Shown piece after piece: positions 1 to 8,108 of a stretch of DNA of 36,672 nt (positions are counted from its first letter, which is position 1; the number at the start of each line of letters is the position of its first letter). Both the position numbers and the translations under genes were made by a program. The DNA comes from Hyphomonas pacifica (lineage in GTDB: Bacteria > Pseudomonadota > Alphaproteobacteria > Caulobacterales > Hyphomonadaceae): the NCBI RefSeq assembly GCF_000682675.1, contig NZ_AWFA01000024.1:1-36672 (forward strand). Direction: 5' to 3'. The notes under the pieces were generated by a model. That model was not told the origin of the DNA. It made no database searches and saw nothing but the letters and a program-made list of their open reading frames with translations.

Positions 1-1
1 A

Positions 2-30
2 TGAATGAGGGAGCCAAAGGGCTCAGGTCA
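2..30 (+). repeat. Left copy of a 29-bp perfect inverted repeat shared with the right end of the window
   Basis: These 29 bases are the exact reverse complement of the last 29 bases of the window (36644-36672). Read on the plus strand from position 1 they encode MNEGAKGLRS, the same residues and frame as the TonB-receptor gene at the right end. After position 30 the similarity stops at once and the frame runs to a TGA at 91-93 without plug-domain sequence. The repeat contains a short internal dyad, GAGCC-AAAG-GGCTC. Chance does not explain 29 matching bases. An inversion junction, a chimeric read join or a contig-end artefact all remain possible. Confidence 0.9.
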
Positions 31-375
31 ATTGCTATTACTCATGACCTCTTGTCCCCCGGTTGTCTTGCCAACCAAACCACATCTTCCTGAGTGGCCT
101 CACTTTCTGAACTATTCGTGCCGCCAGCCCAGAATGGCGTTTCTGTTCCTTCTGAAGCCTTAGGTGGAACCCTACAATTTCTTCCTGACATGCGGTGCTG
201 TGTATCCAGAGAACCATGTGCCCTCTTTCTGACATGTTGATTTGGAAAAAACGCACTCTTCACAAAGAATTTTTTGTTTTATCTTTCAACATGATCACAG
301 CTTCGGGTTAACGAACCACCAACTTTGATCTGAAGAGTTTAACGACTTCAACAGCATAATACGACGGGGCCCTCC
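31..375. other. AT-rich stretch without a supported gene, upstream of phyR
   Basis: I see no convincing gene here. Two overlapping minus-strand open frames are short, lack a ribosome binding site and resemble nothing known to me. GC is lower than in the genes, about 30-35% around 241-300. It must contain the phyR promoter, but I find no good EcfG-type GGAAC-N16/17-CGTT pair and only weak sigma-70-like boxes. An 8-bp inverted repeat, CATGTTGA at 233-240 and TCAACATG at 286-293, is probably chance. The usual phyR neighbours nepR and ecfG are not in this stretch. Confidence 0.6.
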
Positions 376-1131
376 ATGCCACTGCACCAACAGCTACAGG
401 CCCTGTTGCCGTCTCTACGCCGCTACGCGCGGTCCCTGACAGGGGTCCAGACCGAAGGAGACAAACTGGTTGGGAAACTTCTGAATCAACTTCTGGAAGA
501 CAGGCTCAACCTTGATCAGACTACGAGCCCACGAGCCGCCTTGTACAAGGCGCTGGGACAGCTGGTGGATGCTCAGATAGAGGCCAGTGACATTCTGCCG
601 GAATATCTGCGCTTGGCAAACACAACAAATCGCCGGGCATTGCTGCTAGTTTCTGTCGAGAATGTCTCGGATGAAGAGGTAGCCGAAGCATTGGATATTG
701 AGGCTGAAAGTGTCCAGGCACGTATCAGCAATGCCTCTGAAGAACTCCTGTCCTCTCTCGTCACAACGGCAATGGTTATCGAGGATGAACCCTTTATTGC
801 CTATGATCTGGCCACTGCCTTACGAGATCTGGGGCACACAGTTCCCGCGACAGCAAGCACCCACGCCGAAGCAGTCGCCCTGGCGAAGATGCACACCCCC
901 TCCCTCATTCTTGCAGACTTGCGTCTGGCTGATGAGAGTTCAGGCTTGGAAGCAGTAGAGGAAATCCAAGGGTTCTGTAATACGCAGGTGATCTTTATCA
1001 CGGCCTATCCGGAACAATTGCTGACCGGAGACAAGCCGGAGCCAACCTTTCTGATCCCAAAGCCCTTCAAGACAGAAACGGTCACAGCAGTCGTATGCCA
1101 AGCCTTACTGATGCATCAAATGACCCGTTAG
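376..1131 (+). CDS. phyR: PhyR-type general stress response regulator (sigma-like domain plus receiver)
   Basis: The 251-residue product has the PhyR layout: an N-terminal ECF sigma-factor-like region (about 1-125) followed by a CheY-like receiver (about 130-250). Receiver landmarks are visible: the acidic pair in VIEDEP, the phospho-acceptor D181 in LILADLRLADE, T209 in FITAYPE and K229 in IPKPF. In alphaproteobacteria, phosphorylated PhyR binds the anti-sigma factor NepR through its sigma-like domain and so frees the ECF sigma factor EcfG for general stress transcription. The length is normal for the family. nepR and ecfG usually lie beside phyR but are absent here. On the left is a gene-poor stretch and the window edge; on the right is hbd, converging with a 21-bp gap. 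The family call is firm; the partners are inferred. Confidence 0.9.
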   Translation: MPLHQQLQALLPSLRRYARSLTGVQTEGDKLVGKLLNQLLEDRLNLDQTTSPRAALYKALGQLVDAQIEASDILPEYLRLANTTNRRALLLVSVENVSDEEVAEALDIEAESVQARISNASEELLSSLVTTAMVIEDEPFIAYDLATALRDLGHTVPATASTHAEAVALAKMHTPSLILADLRLADESSGLEAVEEIQGFCNTQVIFITAYPEQLLTGDKPEPTFLIPKPFKTETVTAVVCQALLMHQMTR

Positions 1132-1152
1132 CAAGAATAGATCGAAACAGGC

Positions 1153-2031
1153 TTAGCGCGTCGGAACAGGCTGTTCTCCGGAATAGTCGTAGAAGCCCTT
1201 GCCAACTTTCTTGCCGACCCATCCGGCCTCGACATACTTCACCAGCAGCGGGCACGGGCGATACTTTGTATCCGCCAACCCATCATGCAGGACCTGCATA
1301 ATCGACAGACATGTATCCAGTCCGATAAAGTCCGCCAGCGTCAGCGGTCCCATGGGGTGATTTGCGCCAAGGCGCATGGCCGTATCAATGCTTTCCACTG
1401 TGCCAACGCCTTCATAAAGCGCATAGACGGCCTCATTGATCATCGGCACCAGAATACGGTTCACGATAAAGGCCGGATAGTCCTCGGCATTCGTGGTAGT
1501 CTTCTCCAGGCGGCGGGCAAAATTGATAGCCAGCTCATAAGTCTCCTGGCTTGTGGCCAGACCGCGAATGACTTCTACCAGTTTCATCAACGGTACCGGA
1601 TTCATGAAGTGCAGGCCGATGAACTTCTCGGGCCGGTCCGTCACCGATGCTAAGCGCGTGATGGAGATAGAAGACGTGTTCGTCGCCAGATAGGTTTCCG
1701 GCGGCACGATCTCGCAAATAGACCGGAAAATCTGCTCTTTGACTTCGCGCTTTTCGGTTGCGGCCTCGATGACAAAGCCTGCTGACTCATGATTCTTGAT
1801 CACCGTAGTCGGCTTGATGCGCGCAAGAGCGGTCTGCATCTCAGCCTGATCGATCAGACCGCGCCCAACTTGGCGGGCCATATTACGCTCGATCGATTCC
1901 ATGCCATGCGCCAGCGCATCTTCGGAAATATCGCTCAGGACAACATCATATCCTGCGAGAGCGCTTACATGGGCGATCCCGTTGCCCATCTGACCTGCGC
2001 CAATCACGCCAATAGTCTTCAGGTCTGTCAT
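1153..2031 (-). CDS. hbd: 3-hydroxybutyryl-CoA (3-hydroxyacyl-CoA) dehydrogenase
   Basis: This 292-residue enzyme of the HBD/PaaH type oxidises (S)-3-hydroxyacyl-CoA to 3-oxoacyl-CoA with NAD(P), or runs in reverse in PHB-type pathways. The N-terminal Rossmann motif GAGQMGNGIAHV (about residues 11-22) binds the dinucleotide, and the catalytic histidine lies in GLHFMNPVPLMKLVEV. The C-terminal helical domain contains the usual YPAFIVNRIL and NHPMGPLTLADFIGLDT stretches. Length is typical for single-domain members. EtfBA lie further upstream on the same strand, and many alphaproteobacteria keep etfBA and hbd adjacent; here a GT2/GtrA pair stands between. A candidate operator lies at 2075-2098. 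Confidence 0.93.
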   Translation of the reverse strand: MTDLKTIGVIGAGQMGNGIAHVSALAGYDVVLSDISEDALAHGMESIERNMARQVGRGLIDQAEMQTALARIKPTTVIKNHESAGFVIEAATEKREVKEQIFRSICEIVPPETYLATNTSSISITRLASVTDRPEKFIGLHFMNPVPLMKLVEVIRGLATSQETYELAINFARRLEKTTTNAEDYPAFIVNRILVPMINEAVYALYEGVGTVESIDTAMRLGANHPMGPLTLADFIGLDTCLSIMQVLHDGLADTKYRPCPLLVKYVEAGWVGKKVGKGFYDYSGEQPVPTR

Positions 2032-2074
2032 CTGGCTTTTGTCCCAAGCTTGTTCAAAAAAGACATGTCATATC

Positions 2075-2098
2075 GTGTTTGTGCAGTGCGTCAAACAC
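2075..2098. promoter_or_regulatory. Inverted repeat upstream of hbd, candidate operator
   Basis: GTGTTTG (2075-2081) and CAAACAC (2092-2098) form perfect 7-bp arms around a 10-bp spacer, 44-67 bp upstream of the hbd start. On the minus strand a TTGACG box lies inside the element and could act as a -35, with TATGAC as a poor -10. This arrangement would suit a repressor. No regulator can be named. Confidence 0.4.
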
Positions 2099-2165
2099 AA
2101 GTCTATCTCGCAGTCTGGTCTGTCGCGGATCGCTGGATGTGGCTTTGCAAGCACAGGCCACACAA

Positions 2166-2579
2166 TCAGCGGCGAAATACAAAAAAGCGGTTTAACATGA
2201 AATTCGTCACGAAAGATCCGGCAACGCCAATTCCAAAATAAATGGTCGCCAAGATACCAATAGGTGCCTTCCAGGATTCCAGCACGAAAATCAGCAACAC
2301 TCTCACGGCACCCGCCACAAGCAGAACGGTGAGATTGCCGATGAGGCGCTGACGGGAAAACCGGGAGTCAGCACTTTTAAACGTCCAAAACTCGTGGACG
2401 AAATAGAACAGGAAGCCGACCAATATGAAGGATACTCCGGCAGCGAAGCTCAAATCTGCATCCGCAAAATGAAACAGTGACAATGCGAGAAGATAATCCA
2501 CACCCAGCGCACACAAGTTGGCCACTAAATATCGCAGCCCGCTACTTCTGGCACTTGGAACCTTGAGCTTTTTGTTCAT
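2166..2579 (-). CDS. GtrA-family small membrane protein
   Basis: From the start chosen here (MNKKLKVPS) the product has 137 residues and four predicted membrane segments, ending in the typical GtrA tail FVTNFMLNRFFVFRR. GtrA-like proteins are thought to flip or help transfer undecaprenyl-phosphate-linked sugars and commonly sit beside a GT2 glycosyltransferase, as here: the transferase ends 40 bp upstream on the same strand. An in-frame ATG at about 2609 (MSWPETEAS) is an alternative start with a slightly better upstream GAAAG. No clear ribosome binding site decides between them. The family is well supported; the sugar and final target are unknown. Confidence 0.85.
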   Translation of the reverse strand: MNKKLKVPSARSSGLRYLVANLCALGVDYLLALSLFHFADADLSFAAGVSFILVGFLFYFVHEFWTFKSADSRFSRQRLIGNLTVLLVAGAVRVLLIFVLESWKAPIGILATIYFGIGVAGSFVTNFMLNRFFVFRR

Positions 2580-2619
2580 TGGGCTTGCTTCGGTTTCTGG
2601 CCAGCTCATCAGCTTTCGA

Positions 2620-3615
2620 TTAGCGATGGTACCTGCCATAAGAAGAGACTGCCAGATAAGCGAGGCGCCGCATTTCAGTGCGCCCTCGTGAGATAGTGTC
2701 CAGTGTGAGCCCCACGGCAAGCGACAACATCGAAATGCCAAAGACACCCATCGCGACAAAAAGCGTCGGGAAGCGAGGCACCAAGCCTGTTTCAACATAT
2801 GTCATCAAAATGGGCATGATCATGATACACGCTGTCAGGAATAGAAGCCCTGTGACAGCAGAAAAGAACTCAAGCGGTTTTTCATCACGGATAAGTCGGC
2901 TGATCACCCGCAATATACGAGCGCCGTCGCGTATTGTACTGAGCTTGCTGGCAGAACCTTCCGGGCGAGCACGATAAGCCGTGTCCATCTCAATGACAGG
3001 CAATTGGAGACGAAGGGAATGTACACACAATTCCGTTTCAATCTCAAAACCATTTGAGAGCGCCGGAAAGCTTTTGACGAATTGTCGAGTCATCACGCGA
3101 TAACCTGACAGCATGTCTCTAAAACGATCCCCAAAGCTCATTCTTACGAGACTAGTCAGCATCCAGTTTCCGAACCTATGCCCGAACCGATAAGCATCTA
3201 TATGCTCACTCACGCGCGCGCCACTCACCATGGCCAGCCTATCCTGAACCAGACGTGAGATCATGCGTGGGGCCGCCTCCGCATCATACGTTGCGTCCCC
3301 ATCGGCCATGACATAAATATCTGCCTCCACATCACTAAACAGGCGGCGAACGGCATTGCCTTTGCCCTGGTAGGGCTCTTGTAAAACGTCCGCTCCTGCC
3401 GCGCGGGCAATCTCTGCAGTCCTGTCCGATGAATTGTTGTCGCAGACGAAAATGTCCGCTTGTGGCAGTACCTCCCTGAACTCCTGTATCACCTGAGCGA
3501 TTGAGGCCTCTTCATTGTGGCAGGGAAGAATGATGGCAATCTTCAAATCTCGCAGATCTGAAGCGTCGATAGTTTCTGCACCTGCAGGCACGGATCGCAA
3601 GACGGATTTAGCCAT
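2620..3615 (-). CDS. GT2-family glycosyltransferase with C-terminal membrane segments
   Basis: The 331-residue protein has a GT-A catalytic domain (about residues 26-240). The N-terminal strand reads KIAIILPCHNEEASI, the nucleotide-sugar site DNNSSDRT, and the DXD-type metal motif lies in MADGDATYDA. Two hydrophobic segments follow near 255-275 and 285-310. This matches the polyprenyl-phosphate sugar transferases related to DPM1 and GtrB. The product probably loads a hexose onto undecaprenyl phosphate at the inner membrane for the adjacent GtrA protein, for later transfer to a surface glycan. It lies between the etfBA terminator and gtrA and has its own upstream gap of about 180 bp, so a separate promoter is likely. 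Confidence 0.9.
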   Translation of the reverse strand: MAKSVLRSVPAGAETIDASDLRDLKIAIILPCHNEEASIAQVIQEFREVLPQADIFVCDNNSSDRTAEIARAAGADVLQEPYQGKGNAVRRLFSDVEADIYVMADGDATYDAEAAPRMISRLVQDRLAMVSGARVSEHIDAYRFGHRFGNWMLTSLVRMSFGDRFRDMLSGYRVMTRQFVKSFPALSNGFEIETELCVHSLRLQLPVIEMDTAYRARPEGSASKLSTIRDGARILRVISRLIRDEKPLEFFSAVTGLLFLTACIMIMPILMTYVETGLVPRFPTLFVAMGVFGISMLSLAVGLTLDTISRGRTEMRRLAYLAVSSYGRYHR

Positions 3616-3795
3616 ATATCACCTCTCACCAGCTCGCCCGGCCTGCAGAAACGATGCGCGCCTGCCTTGAGCCCCGGATTGCAATCTCCTGTATAGCGAA
3701 ATGGCCTTAACAAAACGCAAGGTCCGCTATTTCGGCTTGTGAGCATTCTTTCCCGGTTTTGTAAGGACAAGGTCACAACAGAGGCGTACCTCATG

Positions 3796-3832
3796 AAAAA
3801 GCCCCCAGCGCGTTATGCACCAAGGGCTTTTA
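3796..3832 (-). terminator. Rho-independent terminator of etfBA
   Basis: AAAAGCCC and GGGCTTTT form a perfect 8-bp stem around a loop of about 20 nt. On the minus strand the hairpin is followed by a T-run. It lies about 20 bp past the etfA stop codon and separates etfBA from the glycosyltransferase gene. Confidence 0.8.
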
Positions 3833-3852
3833 GCTGGAATTGTTCTATGTGA

Positions 3853-4782
3853 TCAGAGCGCTTCGGTCAGCTCCGGCACAGCAACGAATAGATCCGCGAC
3901 AAGGCCGTAATCGGCAACCTGGAAGATCGGAGCCTCTTCGTCCTTATTGATCGCAACAATGATCTTGGAGTCCTTCATGCCGGCGAGGTGCTGGATGGCT
4001 CCGGAAATACCAACAGCCACATACAGCTCAGGCGCAACAATCTTGCCGGTCTGGCCAACCTGATAATCGTTCGGGGCATAGCCAGCATCGACGGCGGCGC
4101 GGGAAGCACCAACGGCGGCTTCCAGCTTGTCGGCAAGTGGCACGATCAGTCGATCGAATTCTTCCTTGGAGCCGAGGGCACGGCCGCCGGAGACGACGCG
4201 CTTGGCTCCTGCCAGTTCCGGACGGTCGGACTTGACCATTTGCTCGGAAACGAACTCCGATTTGAATGGACCTGCCGGAGCATCAACGGATTCCACGGAA
4301 GCGGAACCATCTTCGCTTGCAGCGTCAAAAGCCGTACCACGCACGGTAATGACTTTCTTCGCGTCGGAAGATTTCACCGTAAGGATGGCGTTACCGGCAT
4401 AGATCGGCCGCTCAAACGTGTCGGTGTCGATCACATCGGTAATATCAGATAGCTGCATCACATCCAGTTTGGCTGCGATACGCGGACCGATATTCTTGCC
4501 CATCGTGGTAGCCGGGATGAAGACGGCATCATAGCCATCCATCAGCGGCACGACCAGGGCTTCCATGGCTTCGGCAACCTGCTTGGCAACGGACGCGCCG
4601 TCTGCATGCAGCACCTTGCGAACGCCGGAAATCTTTCCAGCCGCAGAGGCCACATCGCCAGCGCCTTCACCCGCCACGAGGACATCCACATCGCCGCCGA
4701 ACTTGGCAGCGGCAGTGACCACTTTGTGGGTTGCATCGTTCAGGGATGCATTATCGTGTTCAGCAATAACAAGAACAGCCAT
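3853..4782 (-). CDS. etfA: Electron transfer flavoprotein alpha subunit
   Basis: EtfA (309 residues) binds FAD and, with EtfB, carries electrons from acyl-CoA dehydrogenases to ETF:ubiquinone oxidoreductase. The C-terminal FAD-domain signature is visible as [19 protein letters not shown] followed by [10 protein letters not shown] (about residues 250-290), and GGRALGS precedes it. The length matches bacterial EtfA. The start codon overlaps the etfB stop by one base in a TAATG arrangement, so the two subunits are probably translationally coupled. A strong terminator follows at 3796-3832. Confidence 0.97.
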   Translation of the reverse strand: MAVLVIAEHDNASLNDATHKVVTAAAKFGGDVDVLVAGEGAGDVASAAGKISGVRKVLHADGASVAKQVAEAMEALVVPLMDGYDAVFIPATTMGKNIGPRIAAKLDVMQLSDITDVIDTDTFERPIYAGNAILTVKSSDAKKVITVRGTAFDAASEDGSASVESVDAPAGPFKSEFVSEQMVKSDRPELAGAKRVVSGGRALGSKEEFDRLIVPLADKLEAAVGASRAAVDAGYAPNDYQVGQTGKIVAPELYVAVGISGAIQHLAGMKDSKIIVAINKDEEAPIFQVADYGLVADLFVAVPELTEAL

Positions 4783-5528
4783 TAGATCGCTCCCGCAGCT
4801 TTGAGTTTCGAAACCAGCGTGGCGACGTCTTCGACTTTCTCGCCCGCTTCACGTACCGGCGGCTCGGTCACTTTCACCACGGACAGGCGCGGCGCAATAT
4901 CAACTCCATAGTCGCCCGGTGCTTTCTCATCGATCGGCTTTTTCTTTGCCTTCATGATGTTCGGCAGGGAAGCATAGCGCGGCTCGTTAAGGCGCAGGTC
5001 AACGGTCACGATGGCCGGCGTGGTCAGCTTCAGTGTCTGCAGACCGCCATCCACTTCGCGTGTCACTGTCAGGGCGTCACCGTCCTTTTCCAGCTTGTAT
5101 GCGAACGTTCCTTGCGGCCAGTCGAGCAGAGCGGCCAGCATCTGGCCGGTCTGATTGGAATCATCGTCAATTGCCTGCTTGCCCAGCAGAACGAGATCCG
5201 GGTTTTCTTCTTCCACGACCTTAGCGAGCAGTTTCGCAACGGCCAGCGGCTCAACCGTTTCATCCGTCTTAATCAGGATTCCGCGATCACCACCCATGGC
5301 AAGCGCCGTGCGGATGGTTTCTTGAGCTTGTTGTGGACCGATGGAAACGATGACGACTTCCGTCGCCGTGCCGGCTTCCTTCATACGAACAGCCTCTTCG
5401 ACGGAGATTTCGTCGAACGGGTTCATGGACATTTTGACATTGGCGAGATCGACGCCGGTCTGGTCAGGTTTGACCCGGACCTTCACATTATAATCGATCA
5501 CGCGTTTGACGGGCACGAGGACCTTCAT
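4782..5528 (-). CDS. etfB: Electron transfer flavoprotein beta subunit
   Basis: EtfB (248 residues) is the AMP-binding partner of EtfA. The start [19 protein letters not shown], the stretch [17 protein letters not shown], the nucleotide-binding [22 protein letters not shown] (about residues 122-143) and the C-terminal IMKAKKKPI are all standard for the family, as is the length. It is the first gene of the etfBA operon. Upstream lies a 14-16-bp palindrome at 5605-5620 that resembles operators of MerR-type regulators of fatty-acid and branched-chain amino-acid breakdown. Confidence 0.97.
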   Translation of the reverse strand: MKVLVPVKRVIDYNVKVRVKPDQTGVDLANVKMSMNPFDEISVEEAVRMKEAGTATEVVIVSIGPQQAQETIRTALAMGGDRGILIKTDETVEPLAVAKLLAKVVEEENPDLVLLGKQAIDDDSNQTGQMLAALLDWPQGTFAYKLEKDGDALTVTREVDGGLQTLKLTTPAIVTVDLRLNEPRYASLPNIMKAKKKPIDEKAPGDYGVDIAPRLSVVKVTEPPVREAGEKVEDVATLVSKLKAAGAI

Positions 5529-5604
5529 ACAAGCGCTCCAGATATCTGTTGGGGTTCTAGACTTCGTGGACTGTGCCTATCGCCCCCAAATAAAAGACGC
5601 AAGG

Positions 5605-5620
5605 TTTACGTTGACGTAAG
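5605..5620. promoter_or_regulatory. LiuR-like palindromic operator in the etfBA promoter region
   Basis: TTTACGTTGACGTAAG contains perfect arms TTACGT and ACGTAA around a 2-bp centre. It lies 77-92 bp upstream of the etfB start and 152 bp upstream of yebC. On the minus strand TTGACA (5626-5621) directly abuts the palindrome, so the site would sit in a promoter spacer, as for MerR-family regulators. From memory, LiuR sites in proteobacteria have this ACGT-dyad form and LiuR regulons include etfBA. The -10 element is not clear. Confidence 0.55.
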
Positions 5621-5771
5621 TGTCAATTTGGCGCGGAAAATTTTTGCAAATTCTACAGACACTCGCATTCATGGGAGTGAAAATGGCTTGCATCCTCCAC
5701 CTTGGCCATCCCGCCAACCTGCGCTAAACGCCACACTTTCCATCTTCCGAACCGATCCGACGAGGACTCTC

Positions 5772-6530
5772 ATGGCCGGCCATAGTAAATGGGCAAACAT
5801 CCAGCACCGCAAAGGCGCACAGGACAAGAAGCGCGCCGCGCTGTTCGCACGCCTTTCCAAGGAACTCACCATCGCCTCCAAGATGGGCGGGCCTGATCCC
5901 GACGGCAATCCACGCCTGCGTCTGGCCATCCAGAACGCGCGCGGCCAGTCCATGCCGAAGGACAATATCCAGCGCGCCATTGACAAGGGCCAAGGCGGCG
6001 GCGGCGATGACTATATCGACATCCGCTATGAGGGATTTGGCCCCGGCGGCGTCGGCATCATTGTGGAAGCCTCCACAGACAACAAGAACCGCGCGGCAAC
6101 TGACATCCGTACAGCTTTCTCCAAGAATGGCGGAAACCTTGGTGAGACAGGCTCTGTCTCCTTCGGCTTCGACCAGGTTGGTGAAATCCAGTATCCGGCA
6201 GAGGCCGGCAGTGAAGACGAGATGATGGAAGCCGCCATTATGGCCGGCGCACAAGATGTCGAGTCTGACGAGGAAGGCCACTGGATCTATACGGCACGCG
6301 AAGACCTGCAGACGGTTGCTGACGCACTGGCAGAACATTTCGGCGATGCCGTCGAAGCAAAGTCCGCGAAGCTGATCTGGAAACCACAGAACACGGTTCC
6401 CGTTGAAGGTGACCAGGCCGACACGCTGATGAAGCTGCTCGATGTTCTGGACGACCTGGACGACGTCTCGAACGTCTATGACAATTCCGAACTTTCTGAT
6501 GAGGAAATGGCGCGCCTTTCCGAGAACTAG
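5772..6530 (+). CDS. yebC: YebC/PmpR-family (TACO1-like) protein
   Basis: This 252-residue protein begins with the family hallmark [21 protein letters not shown]. It continues with [20 protein letters not shown], the glycine-rich [17 protein letters not shown], and ends in an acidic tail. YebC-family proteins were described as transcriptional regulators and more recently linked to translation of proline-rich stretches by bacterial TACO1 homologues. The frame is open far upstream to 5112, but that part runs across etfB in antisense, so MAGHSKW is the start. In many bacteria yebC precedes ruvC/ruvAB; here it stands alone. Confidence 0.95.
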   Translation: MAGHSKWANIQHRKGAQDKKRAALFARLSKELTIASKMGGPDPDGNPRLRLAIQNARGQSMPKDNIQRAIDKGQGGGGDDYIDIRYEGFGPGGVGIIVEASTDNKNRAATDIRTAFSKNGGNLGETGSVSFGFDQVGEIQYPAEAGSEDEMMEAAIMAGAQDVESDEEGHWIYTAREDLQTVADALAEHFGDAVEAKSAKLIWKPQNTVPVEGDQADTLMKLLDVLDDLDDVSNVYDNSELSDEEMARLSEN

Positions 6531-6604
6531 GCGCCCTTACCTCCTGCTTACAGGACATCTTTGCAATTCCCTGGGCAAGGCCTTGACGGTTCTTTTTATC
6601 CATA

Positions 6605-6623
6605 TACTTTGTTTTTCAAAGTA
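6605..6623. promoter_or_regulatory. Palindromic operator TACTTTG-N5-CAAAGTA upstream of the membrane protein/regulator pair
   Basis: Perfect 7-bp arms surround a TTTTT centre, ending 16 bp before the chosen start codon at 6640. A TTGACG box at 6581-6586 and a TACTTT/TATACT -10-like element overlapping the left arm suggest that a bound protein would block RNA polymerase. The second gene of the unit encodes a small winged-helix regulator, the obvious candidate for binding and autoregulation. Confidence 0.65.
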
Positions 6624-6639
6624 CTCTATGGAGATCAGA

Positions 6640-7260
6640 ATGAGTCCTCAAACCATGGCAGATGATCTTGCCTACATCCGTGACCTGGCTGAGGCCGGGA
6701 AAAACGCCCCGCTTCTGGGTGGCCGGTTTCTTGTCTTGTGGGGCGCCCTGACCGCAGCCGCCTATCTCGGCCACTACGCCATCGCCGAGGGCATGTTCGG
6801 CCTACAACCCGTGGCTTTCGCAATCATGTGGATTGCCTATGTCACCCTCGGTGTCGGCGGCATGTACCTGATGAAGATGAGCTACCCCAACAGCAAACCG
6901 GGGCGCGCCTCTACGGGCAACAAGGTCTCTGCGCTGGTGTGGCAAGCCTCTGGATATTTCCTCGGTGCTTACTTCCTTGGCGCCTTTTTGTCGGCAATGA
7001 TGTTAAATGTCTTCTCGCCGTTTATCTGGTCTGTTCCTATGGTCGTTGGCCTGTATGGTCTGTCGCAATATGTATCCGGGGTGATCGCCAATACCGCTCC
7101 CCTCAAGCTGGCTGGTATTGCGGCCATGCTGAGTGTCGTCCCCGCCATCCTGCTCAGCGGGACGAATTATATGTGGCTATTCGGGGCTGCCGTCGCAGCG
7201 ATTTGCGTATTGGTGCCCGGCATTATCCTGATGCGCCGTGAACCCAGCGAAACTGTCTGA
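6640..7260 (+). CDS. Six-pass membrane protein of unknown function
   Basis: The product (206 residues) starts MSPQTMADDLAYIRDLAEAG; a GGAG motif 6 bp before 6640 supports this start over the upstream ATG at 6628. About six hydrophobic segments can be seen, roughly residues 30-50, 60-85, 110-135, 140-160, 165-183 and 185-203. I recognise no catalytic motif. The gene is followed after 8 bp by a small winged-helix regulator, and the pair stands behind a strong palindrome. This pairing recurs in proteobacteria: an integral membrane protein with a PF13601-type regulator. Its role is not known to me; membrane stress or envelope sensing is only a guess. Confidence 0.8.
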   Translation: MSPQTMADDLAYIRDLAEAGKNAPLLGGRFLVLWGALTAAAYLGHYAIAEGMFGLQPVAFAIMWIAYVTLGVGGMYLMKMSYPNSKPGRASTGNKVSALVWQASGYFLGAYFLGAFLSAMMLNVFSPFIWSVPMVVGLYGLSQYVSGVIANTAPLKLAGIAAMLSVVPAILLSGTNYMWLFGAAVAAICVLVPGIILMRREPSETV

Positions 7261-7268
7261 GGTCCGTC

Positions 7269-7580
7269 ATGACGGACAGCAATCCCTTTGACCATTCCGA
7301 TATTGACGATGTTATTCATGGCCGCTTGCGCCTTGGCGTCATGGCCTATCTATCCACGGTCAGCCCCGCGACTTTTGGGGAGTTACGAGAAAAGGTTGGC
7401 GCGACAGACGGCAATTTGTCGACCCATTTGCGCAAACTGGAAGAGGCGGGTTATGTGGACCTCGAAAAGCTGTTTGTGGGCCGAAAACCCCAGACACGGG
7501 TCCACCTGACAGATACGGGCCGCAAGGCTTGGCTCGCTTGGCTTGACCGGATGCAGGCCCTGATGAAGGCTGCAGAATAG
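7269..7580 (+). CDS. Winged-helix transcriptional regulator (PF13601/ArsR-like)
   Basis: The 103-residue protein is a single winged-helix domain. ATFGELREKVGATDGNLSTHLRKLEEAGYVDLEK (about residues 35-68) is the helix-turn-helix and recognition helix, and RKPQTRVHLTDTGRKAWLAWLDRMQALM forms the wing and C-terminal dimer helix. No metal-binding cysteine cluster or ligand domain is present. It is co-transcribed with the membrane protein gene 8 bp upstream and probably binds the palindrome at 6605-6623. It converges with the GNAT gene, whose stop lies 10 bp away. Confidence 0.88.
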   Translation: MTDSNPFDHSDIDDVIHGRLRLGVMAYLSTVSPATFGELREKVGATDGNLSTHLRKLEEAGYVDLEKLFVGRKPQTRVHLTDTGRKAWLAWLDRMQALMKAAE

Positions 7581-7589
7581 TACACTATC

Positions 7590-8033
7590 TCAAGGACCGA
7601 TCAGGCGTATCTGCTCGGCCTTTGCACTTCCGGTCCTCGCGCCAACCTTCCAGCCGAGCGCCTCATACGCCTTGCGCGCATTCACATTCTGCATGTCGAC
7701 ATCTAGGCTTAGCGGCCTGCCCGTTTCCTGCCGGGCCACGTCCAGTAAGCCGCGCCCTACCCCGCATAGCCGCCAGTCCCGTGCCACGAAGAGATGATCA
7801 ATATAGCAGACCTCTGGCCGAAGTGTGAGAAAACCGACCACTCCGGCATTCGGCTCCTCGGCGACCCAGGCGCGTGCGCTTGGCAGGGAATTGAACAATT
7901 TCCGCAAATAGGGCGCCGCAGGGCTGCGCCAGGGGAACTCTGTCAGACAGTCGCGAAGCAATTGATAGCACGGCCTGTAGTCACGCCGTGAAAAAGGTCG
8001 GATGCGCCAGCCTGCTGCGGGATGCGTATACAT
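7590..8033 (-). CDS. GNAT-family N-acetyltransferase
   Basis: The 147-residue protein has a GNAT fold: the N-terminal strand WRIRPFSRRDYRPCYQLL, the central strand GVVGFLTLRPEVCYIDHLFVA, the acetyl-CoA pyrophosphate loop RLCGVGRGLLDVARQE (a variant of the R/Q-x-x-G-x-G/A signature), and the C-terminal VNARKAYEALGWKVGART. The substrate cannot be told. The gene is flanked by convergent and same-strand neighbours without overlap. Confidence 0.87.
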   Translation of the reverse strand: MYTHPAAGWRIRPFSRRDYRPCYQLLRDCLTEFPWRSPAAPYLRKLFNSLPSARAWVAEEPNAGVVGFLTLRPEVCYIDHLFVARDWRLCGVGRGLLDVARQETGRPLSLDVDMQNVNARKAYEALGWKVGARTGSAKAEQIRLIGP

Positions 8034-8108
8034 ATCCCGAGCCTGAGCCCGAACAGCAGGCTGGTCCAGATTTTATCGCAAAGAGGAAGAGCAAAAAATT
8101 GCCTCTGC

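Noticed and set aside
38-263. Two overlapping minus-strand open frames of 72-73 codons
   Set aside because: They lack ribosome binding sites, overlap each other in different frames and resemble no family; the region is AT-rich and noncoding in character.
160-375. EcfG-type (GGAAC-N16/17-CGTT) promoter before phyR
   Set aside because: GGAAC at about 167 has no CGTT at the right distance, and the near match at about 310-336 differs in both boxes.
3543-3794. 83-codon minus-strand frame upstream of the glycosyltransferase
   Set aside because: It overlaps the glycosyltransferase start in another frame, has no family likeness and covers the likely promoter region.
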